Shown here piece after piece: positions 55,260 through 64,000 of a stretch of DNA of 64,000 nucleotides. The DNA comes from Polytrichum commune. Its lineage: Eukaryota > Streptophyta > Polytrichopsida > Polytrichales > Polytrichaceae. The notes below the pieces were generated by a model. That model was not told the DNA's origin, did no database searches, and saw nothing but the letters and a program-made list of their open reading frames with translations. Position 1 is the first letter of the stretch. The number at the start of each line of letters is the position of its first letter. The translations under genes and the position numbers were made by a program. Location of the stretch: contig OX485804.1 of NCBI GenBank assembly GCA_950295325.1, positions 17,794,001-17,858,000 of the forward strand, written 5' to 3'.

Positions 55260-58015
55260 ACTAGTTCCTAGCTAGCCACTAGTGCCTTGAAGGATACTAC
55301 ACTAAATGTTGTGTTTAGTGTCACCAATTCCTATTTGCCTTGCTCAATACTACTTGTAAACCACCCATGTAGTGTCACCAACACTAAAAGCAAACCTCAC
55401 ATTATTTGTCATCCCTTGTAGAAATAATTTGGGGCAATATAAATTTATTATGTTGCAAATGTTGTTGCTTATTAAGTGATTTGTCATCCCAGTTTCCATC
55501 ATCCATGAAAACAATTCGTTATAAAAATGTTAGGATGATGAATACACCAAAAATGGATGAACTAGAAATAGATTGGGATGATAGTATTTGTAAACTTATT
55601 CAGAAGAAGTTACCACAATGACATACAATACCCTATGACACTAACCACATTATTTATTGTACTAAAATTCTTCACCAATTTTGTTGGAGAGAGGGGGATT
55701 ACCGTATATGAGAGTACCTCTCATTCATCCAACATAAAAACCCTGAAATATTATGTAACCTAAAGGTTACTTTTTTGGAGCCGATTTGATACTATAATTT
55801 TTTATTGACCCCGAATTCATCTACTCAAGGCCATTTGAGATGAATCAGTTATGTAAATGAGCGCTTTTCACAATTGCTTCTTGACCAAATCTTATCAACA
55901 AACTTATAGGGGTTCAATATTTTATGTTGTATGGATGAGAGGACATGTAATTCTCATATACCATAATTCCCTCTTTGTGGGTCTCAAATGGTTGTTTTTT
56001 TCCACCTAGCCCACTTCTCCTATGACATGGCAACACGCTACAACCAAGACTCTATAAGTGTTACCCTTATAAGCGTTATAATTTCATATATGTTAAGACA
56101 ATTTTACTCCCCTACAAAAACACAATTGGTAAGACTAGTGAGTGTTATGTGTTAAGTGTTATAACATGCTCTACTCCCTTCTTTGTTAATTACACCTTTA
56201 TAAGTGTTAATTTTGAGAAAATCAAGGTAATAATATATGAGAGCATACGCTTTAAACATGTATTCACATTTATCCCATATTCAAAATTGTTGGAGGCACA
56301 TGGGTGTTCTTTCGATCTCTATTGAGAGAGAGATAGAGGAAGCTAGGCACTTGGTAGAGGTTGATGAAGTTGCTACTCTACTTCATCAACTGACGTTGTT
56401 GCCATCTGATAGTGAGGCGGGTGATGTGATGAATGCTCATGAATACCCTAATTATGAGATGGAGTTTCATTTTTCATTTTCATAAAATGTTATGTTCTTC
56501 ATTTCCGGAAATTGTAAGTGTTATTCCTATAAAAGTTATTTATCATCAGTATGAATTTTATAAGTGTTACTTTTTATAATTCTATATATGTTATTTTTTT
56601 GCTACTCCCGACTCGTAACATTTATAGAGTCTCGACTGTAATAGTAGTACAAGATGGATAGCAAATCCAAATTGAGATCGTGGCAACTTTCTTCATGATT
56701 TTAGCAGCTTGTACGAATATCTTATTCAATAATCAAATCGGAGGAATCTCATGGTCATTATATAGGTCTCTCCAATTATGTTCACTATTGAGCTTACAAT
56801 AGCTATCATATTTTGAGCAAGCAATTCAATATATAATTTTTTTGGCATCCGTTATTGGAGCCACAACAAAGCACATACAACTCAAATTTATTTAGGTGTT
56901 TGATTACAATAAATAATTGAATTTGGCATGTCTACCTTCCAATGAGGATTTTACATCTTCTTTGGTATCAGCAGCGTACGGGTGCTCGAGGATTTTCCTT
57001 TAATATCATTCAGTTCTATATATCATAAAACAACTTTCATATCCACACAAAATTACCCTGGCATCAATATGATATTTGGATAGTATTGATCCACACATGA
57101 AACTCGGGCATGAAAGAATTCTCTCATCTTGTAATACCCACCAAAGTATTCATGAAATTTTTGAACTTTCAATCCTTGAACGAGGTTTCTCTACAAAGCA
57201 AAGTTGTTGCGACTTTTTTTTCCCCCCTATTCACACAAAAGGAAATGTAGTGAATAGTTTGAATTGCTAGTATAAAATTTTGAAAACATTGAACTTGGAT
57301 ACTTCATTAGAAATGCTTGGTTACACATGGCAACAACGTCTTACTCAAGTGTTCAATTTCACTAACGAAAGTTCAATAGGTTGTTTGGACATTCCAAAAC
57401 GTAAATGACTTTACTTGGCAAAATATTACATTCTCAATAAATACTTATAGCATTGCATAACTCCAAATAGTAACACACACTAATTGGATAATCAATGTAG
57501 TACTGCCATTTAAACCCCTTATTGTTATCTAAGGGGTTTTGCACATTTTGAAGGTTATTTACAATGCGATAGTCTCCATCTTGGTTTTCTAAATGTACAT
57601 TAAGCAAATCGTCGCTACAAAGTAAAAGATCGCATCCATGCAGTTGAACCGTCTAAATTAGATCATCAACTTCATGTAAACATTTTCAAGGTTAGAACGA
57701 AAATAAATCTCCATATAATGAGGATGAAATACACTTGCGTGAAATGTTTGTAAGCATGTTCATCATGTGTAGGCTGATGACATATCTACGCATGCTTAAA
57801 AAAACACATGGCCAAACAACTTGTACTTTAAAATATACATGGCCAAAAATGAGAACAACTTGTGTTTATGAAACTAATTACTTGTATTCAGTTCATAGAA
57901 AAAAAATAATAATAGAAAAAATAATAATAATAAATCATCAGTAACTTTTGCAATGTTGCATACTGATGGCACACGTACCATATCATGAATCTTTTTTCTT
58001 ACTTTTGAAATCCAT
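55260..58015. other. AT-rich intergenic DNA, no gene
   Basis: No coding sequence is supported. It includes a diverged member (about 56650-56830) of the dispersed repeat also seen at 41130-41340 and 63560-63760. Confidence 0.45.
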
Positions 58016-58067
58016 TTGTGGGTAGAAAGAAATGTTCCCAACAACTCGTATGTATTAGGTAATCGTT

Positions 58068-58282
58068 TTATTGGAACCGGTTATTGGTGCAGAACCGGTT
58101 CTGCGTTGGCCGCTTTGTTGAGCCGCGCAGGTGACCTAAACAGTGGGTCACCTGTCACCATAACCGATTTAGATGATCATAACCGGCTGGGATGTCGAGG
58201 TTATCGTCTGCAAACCTGTGTGCTCTGAGCCAATCGTGTAGTGCCACCTCGGCGAAACAAAGCGGCCAACCGGTTATGTAGA
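58068..58282. mobile_element. Inverted-repeat element with nested palindromes
   Basis: TTGGCCGCTTTGTT at 58106-58119 is matched by its exact inverse complement at 58256-58269, and ACCGGTTAT words flank both. Inside lie a 12-bp perfect palindrome AGAACCGGTTCT (58091-58102) and a hairpin AGGTGACC/GGTCACCT. It is GC-richer than its surroundings. A fold-back or MITE origin is likely. Confidence 0.65.
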
Positions 58283-58329
58283 ATGAATCATCACTTAAAG
58301 ATTGAAAGAAAAGGGAGAAAAAAGGAAAA

Positions 58330-61300
58330 AAGGAAAAAAAAAAAAAAAAAAAAAACTATTTCTTTTGTGTTCATAAAGATGTCACCGACACTATGTTGAC
58401 GTGCCTGAGGGGACGCTTCATCACCCTCAATCACTAGCTAGCTAGCTAGCTACGTGCCTTTCGTTTCCGCATGACTATAATGAATGATGATTCCATTCGG
58501 GGAAATCATTCATGAGTTGAAAGGTTGACTATGAGGTCAAAAGAGAAGTCAACCTAACACTACGGTAAACCCCAAATATACTTTATAAAAACACCATTCA
58601 TTGGAGGTGGCCTCGAACTCCTCCCACAAACAAAATATACTCTTCCTTTTCTTTTCAACAAAGGCTCTTTAAGTGGCGCCAAGTTGAGGGGTGGAGCGAT
58701 GACGTGGCAACCTCGTTGTCAAGGTCACAACGAACATTCAAGGCTTTAAAAAACACCGCATCTTGCATTGGGACCTAGTGTGGGGTGGAATTATACCATA
58801 AGAAAGCTAGGGCAAGCTTCAAGCCCGGGTCCCATGGCACCCCCTATTATTGAGCAAAAGGTGAGCAGTCGTTCAACCCCAAAGTTTGGACTCTTTGGTG
58901 AGGTTCGCTCAATCCTAGTCAACTTGTCTCCTTTGCCACGTGTAATATGCTTATTAGTCACTAAAACATCACCTAAGGATCCCCTTCACCATTATTTGAT
59001 GAGGCCGGTCACCTTCATCACATTACTCAATTTTTGGGTTATGTTATGTGGGACCAAGTATCACGTGAGCATGCTCTTTTTCTACTTATTTATGTGATTC
59101 CATGTTTATGGGGAGCACCCATGACGTGTACTGTAAAGATATCGACATGTAGCTATAAATTTGGAGGTCCCGAATTGCAACCTCTTTCTTTGGAAAGAGA
59201 ACATCGCTTGGATGATTAGTAGTGTTATGTCATCGCATTTGTCGAACGTGTGTTCAATTTATTCATTTTATTGTTGTAGCCAAAGTGGCGATCACTAACA
59301 TAGGAATGTTGCTAGTGAACATGAGATTACTTGGATAGAATGTGAAATTTATCCTAAAGTGTACTTATAATAATAGTTTTGGGCGATTCCAACCATTTTT
59401 AAATTGCAAAGTGATATGCTCTCTAGCCTCTCTCCCTCTATTTATTAACAATGGGGAGTGGAAATTTCCTTCACACATGGAATGTTTAACACTTTAACAA
59501 AAACAAAGTTTAACGAACAAGAAGATGAACACTTATAAATGTGACGCAAGTAAAATGCTATTGTAACATTAATTGAAGTTTCAAAATACAAGTGAGGAGT
59601 TTCACTCCTGCATTTTCGTTCCTCTAGGGTGGAAGAAGGCATCTATGGAGGTCTGCTCGAGTTGATTCACATGGAGAAGATCAATTTTTTTCTCAAACTT
59701 TTCTAGTTCCTTAATAAAATAATTAACATTAGTATGTGACCTTTGCATGTGGAAATTGTAGCTCCTTATGAGATGGATCTTGTTGGCTCATATTGTAGAT
59801 TTTATTTGCAGGTAATATGAGAAGATCATATTTGTCATCGTGGCACCATGTTCCCACATTGTTGTAAACCAATAAAACATAGCATTCTCAATATCAAGGC
59901 ATGAAACCTTTCTTATTGTCTTAATTGTTTGAGGTGCTTCAAAGTGCACGTCCAACAAATCCTTTCTCTTGAGCAATATAAAAATGGTCATGTTAGATGA
60001 AGAGGTTTGAATTTTAGCCCACAATGTTAGAGTTGTGTTGCTAATACAATGCTTTGATTGAACCTAACTTTGTCAATACATCGAGATCTACCCCTTTTGA
60101 GCCAAACTAGAATTTGAAGTGTTTCCCATCTCTATTGGCCCTATATTCAATTGAATAATAATTGCTAAGTTGACCCTAAACCATAAGGACACAAAGTCTA
60201 TCTACAAAAACTACAACAACACCCTCAAAATTCTAGAGACAATACTCTCGACCACCGTAGAAGACTTGGAAGGAAGATTTCATACAAGCACAACTCACTT
60301 GTTAGATGTCAAATACAACCAAAACTACTACCATTGGAATCCATTTTTCAATAGCCTTTGAATAGTGTGTGATTTGACCTACAAATCTAAAATTCAAAAG
60401 CAACATTCTCAAGAATTCAAGGACTCTCAACAAAACTCTCCACTGCCACAAGAGATTTCGAAGGAAGATTTTGGACAATCATAATTCACTCGTTGGATGT
60501 TAGATTTAACAAAAAAAAAATTCTAGCCTTGAAATCATCATTTTAGTACTTTTCTAATGGTTTGCAATTTGATCTACAAAGTTGGAAGTCAAAAGCAACA
60601 TTCTCAAGAATTCAAGCATTGGTACATTGTGGTTCAAGCAACTAGGGCAAACTAAGTGAAAGAGACTTGAGAGGAATTTGCAAACAATATCATGGACTTC
60701 ATCATCTTTAATTGGTGTTTATACGAAGTTCTAAATATATGATATGTTATATTGTATGGCATAACATATTATAATAATAAGTAAACAAATATAGAGGGAG
60801 ATTATACAAAGAGGGGAGTAGACATTCGGGTAACACTTAACACTTAACGTCGTTGTAATCTCCCCAAGTAGGAAGTAGAAAAATGTTAACACATATGTAA
60901 TCTTAACACTTATAGAGGGTAGACTGTAGCGGGTAAAAAAAACTACGTTCTTGAGGTTTGAGGTCGATATTTTGTCAAATTTTGCCAAAAAAATTTACAT
61001 GAATGGAAAGTGAATAATTTTAGAGGAATTGACATGTAGATGGAAGTTTGGCACATGTATTTGCAATGCACACAAACTCATTCTATAACCAAGGATGTGT
61101 GCCACTCAAGTACATCATTTACACCTATTATTGTGGCCTGATATTTAGAGTGGATAAAAAAACCCTTTGGCCCATTGTCTTTTATGTGTGGTTGAAAGTT
61201 ATTGTGACTTATAAGTTCAACAAATGATTTATTTATATTTTAGTGATCACAAAGGCCCTCCCAATTACATTAACATTTACACTTAGATTATTTCTATATT

Positions 61301-61900
61301 ATAAACACATAATCCAATCTCATTGTAACACATGTCTTTCGATTGTTTATTCTTAACCATATGATGTGCTATGTACCACTCAAATACACGTGTCCAATTA
61401 AGAATAGTGGCCGCATACTATAAGGTCCCATACCTTTGATAACCGTGGAAGAGAATCAAAACACTACAATTTGGTAGCTTATAAAGCATGAAAAATTGAA
61501 GGGTACATCTTACCACCCCAAACCTTCGTTATTTTGCATGTATATTTTGGCATTGGTTTGAGGACACCAGAATTAGGTAGGCTTTTCTTCCCTTGAATTC
61601 ATAAGACCCCCTTCTAAGGCTCAAGTTTGGACTCTTGTGGTGGATGAGCAAATTTACACCTGAACCTCAATGCCATGTAACCAATTTCTCATCCTCTATT
61701 TACGTTCAGATTCAAGATGGGGTGCCCTTGCTTATAACCCCTAATTGCATAACATAACTAGATCGGTCCCCTATCTTTTCACCATATAAATACAACACCA
61801 TGTCTTTATATATACACATGTCAGTAGGAGAGTGATGCCACATCAATGCCATTTCATTTTATTTTTTATATCATGAATATGGACCTTAGTATAACTTCCT
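58330..61900. other. Intergenic DNA, no gene
   Basis: A run of A lies at 58333-58354 and a GCTA microsatellite at about 58435-58452. No protein features were recognised in the short frames. Confidence 0.45.
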
Positions 61901-61912
61901 CGGGTTCATAGA

Positions 61913-62072
61913 AGAAGAAGAAGAAAAAAATAAAAAAAATAAAAAAATCGGTCTCCAGAGGAGACCGATGTGAATTAAGTGTCTGTTCGATCCACCCCCA
62001 ATCCAGTGCCCACATGACAAAGGTATGGAAGTACAGATCTACTCCTCCCTTTCGAGAGTAGACACTATAGTC
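61913..62072 (-). mobile_element. SINE-like retroposon with 15-bp target duplication
   Basis: The 160-bp segment is flanked by CCTCGGGTTCATAGA at 61898-61912 and 62073-62087. On the minus strand its 3' end has a hairpin (CGGTCTC...GAGACCG) followed by T-rich tracts, like an RNA polymerase III terminator tail. A related copy is at 55120-55255. Long variable duplications fit LINE-type retroposition. Clear A and B boxes were not identified. Confidence 0.65.
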
Positions 62073-62087
62073 CCTCGGGTTCATAGA

Positions 62088-64000
62088 GTTACTCTTAACC
62101 AATAAGATCATTCAATTTGTTCTATCTCACGGAGGCTATCACACTTTGACACTCTAGAGAATTAGTCGGTTTGACACAATCCTTATGTATTTGTAGTCCC
62201 ATAAGGTAAGTTTTGGCTTCCAAAACTTCAAAATCAATTCATTTCATTTAGGGGTAGACCAACGAGAGCATGTTCACTAGTTCTCCATACATTGCCTCAC
62301 AACAAAACAATGTTGGGTTCAGCCCGTGAGCTAGATCTACCCGTCAAGCCTTACCACTATTGTACCATTGGCGGGGCCCAAAAAGCATTCACGAACTGGA
62401 ACAACTTTGGGTATATCGCGGCCCAACTTTCTACTCCTTCATATGATAATCAGCTATCGATGCCTCTCGATCTCTCACCGAATAATATTTCAGCTTCAAC
62501 TATTTCCTAGGTAAAGCCTTGTGTACTGTAAGATATTAGTTTTGATCATGGGACGCACATTTTATGAAGCTCATAAAGAGTGAGTGTGTGGGACATACAA
62601 TATACTGAGACCACTCCCCCTCTAAAAGAACGTCGTATGATCTAACACCCATTCGTGTTAGTGTTTGGTGTACAACATGTGACCATGCTCTGAGTGATAG
62701 GGTGGCCACACCGGGTTGCTCGCTGGCTCAACCAACCAGCCATCCCGCCCCGTCCGGTGGGCCCTGGAAAGTTCGGTGGCCAACCAGGCCAATAGGCGCC
62801 AAGCCGGGTTTTTATTTTTAAGTACTATTTCCGTAGTATTCACAACTTTAATTTGGTGTTGGGCAGGGGCATCAAACCCTACCGACGACTCTCCAAGCCA
62901 GCAAGGATGGTTGTGTGCCACACCGGGGCAGGTGGGCCAGTGGCTCCCCAAGCCCCATCCACCCCAATGTGGCCAGGGTACGAGGGGTTGATCACACCAG
63001 CCACTTATGGCACCATCCGTCAACATCTCCAGCTGTAATAATGTGAAAAGTGGTGGACCAACACCTATTCCTCAACATAATCCTCAACAATTTCACGGTT
63101 GGAAGTGGACGGAAAGGTTTGGGGTGATTGGGGCATGAACAAGACAAACTTTTTGCTCACTGGTCTCTCGCTTCAGCTTTGGGTGTCCGAAGAAGAGCTG
63201 TTGTGGGAAACAAGGCAAGAAACACAACACTTGTTGCTGAAAGTGGGCATAGTTTTGCAGTGATCGACATGATGGACAAATGGGCCTCAAACTTCGAAGC
63301 CATGACATCTTTGCTTTGCATGAAAGGATATGATAAAGGCCAAGGCTGGCAGAGAGAGTGGACTTGGCATTTGACAGCCTGTAAAACTTATATATATATA
63401 TATATATATATTCTCATTGCCACCACAGCAGCATGCCAGCTCACCATGTGTGTCAGAAGAAACACAGTGCGGCTTGAAATACGAGCCATAGGTCGAGAAC
63501 GGTGGAGGGATCTTAAATGGTCACCCCCTTTGCCCTAGCCCACTTCCCCTAAGATAGGAAACATGCGATTAGTACAAGGTGGTAAGCAAACCCATAGTGA
63601 GGTTGTAACCCGTAACTTTTCTCATAACTTTTGGAGTTCATATGAATATCTTATACATTATCAAATTGAAAATAGAAATTTTTTTAATCATCAAATGGTC
63701 ATATGGCTCTCCCAATTGTGTTGATTGTTGAGGCTAGAACAATGTTTTGAGTATGTAGAACTAGGATTTAAGTATATTTGGATTTATACATGAATTTTGG
63801 ATAATTTTAACTACCAATATGACGTATACTAGATTGTAAAACTACACAAATATGGTGGTTGGCAAACATGGAATACAAACATTCGAAGTTATGGCTAATG
63901 AACCAAAAAGCCTGAACTTGCTTTCTATAAGAGTCAAGGGAAGAGCATGTTTGAGAAAAAGATTGCCAATATTTACACGGACGATGCCATCCAAAGCATG
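62088..64000. other. Intergenic DNA; one unexplained frame
   Basis: A GC-richer patch at 62700-63010 and an open frame at 63128-63538 (VAESGHSFAVIDMMDKW) show no family I know; an AT microsatellite at about 63390-63410 interrupts the latter. About 63560-63760 is another member of the 41130-41340 repeat family. Confidence 0.35.

Noticed and set aside
63128-63538. 136-codon plus-strand frame
   Set aside because: The middle is an AT microsatellite coding YIYIYI, no family was recognised, and no intron or promoter context was found.

Overview
The window looks like nuclear DNA of a land plant. It has plant-type GT-AG introns, a short interstitial CCCTAAA array, a plant BPP-type microtubule-associated protein gene, a plant Ty3/Gypsy LTR retrotransposon, many MITE-like and SINE-like repeats, and long AT-rich gene-poor stretches. 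A DUF7869-type gene and a gene that reads as a ParB-like domain joined to a DNA-methylase-like domain hint at a non-flowering lineage (bryophyte, lycophyte or fern). That placement is inference; no species call is made.

Layout. 1-3.6 kb: no gene, one 423-bp MITE and a short tandem repeat. 3.6-12.0 kb, minus strand: a gene-like chain of exons. From 5' to 3' it has a CT-rich leader, a large first intron, a ParB-like/N4-N6 methyltransferase-like coding part (10469-5946) with three in-frame stops, an FCP1/HAD phosphatase-like exon (5435-4623) and two small 3' exons (4481-3659). 14.1-29.4 kb, plus strand: a DUF7869-type gene with one in-frame TGA. It is cut by a very young Ty3/Gypsy element (17792-28661), which has 1,830-bp LTRs that differ at one base in my reading, an intact 2,079-residue gag-pol on the minus strand, and a 5-bp target duplication CCTAG. 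30.5-32.3 kb: a decayed minus-strand ORF split by a MITE with homopolymeric G/C ends. 32.3-43.3 kb: repeats only. 43.3-50.1 kb, minus strand: a six-exon BPP-like gene whose frame is kept across all five introns (1,700 aa, ending in a CaaX-like box CTIL). 50.1-64 kb: its leader and promoter, then AT-rich DNA with inverted-repeat elements and SINE-like copies.

The most unusual signal is a 20-bp palindrome, TTTGGGTCGNNCGACCCAAA. I count 30 near-perfect copies and two decayed ones, all between 5.9 and 15.25 kb. They sit singly and in three tandem arrays whose spacers are unrelated (periods 57, about 158 and about 79 bp). Nearly all copies lie in introns, or presumed introns, of the ParB/methylase-like gene and the DUF7869 gene. 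Two lie in a coding exon and keep the frame. The palindrome has no stop codon in any of its six frames. I do not recognise it as a described element. It could be a tiny mobile or spreading palindrome, or a binding or modification site tied to these two gene families.
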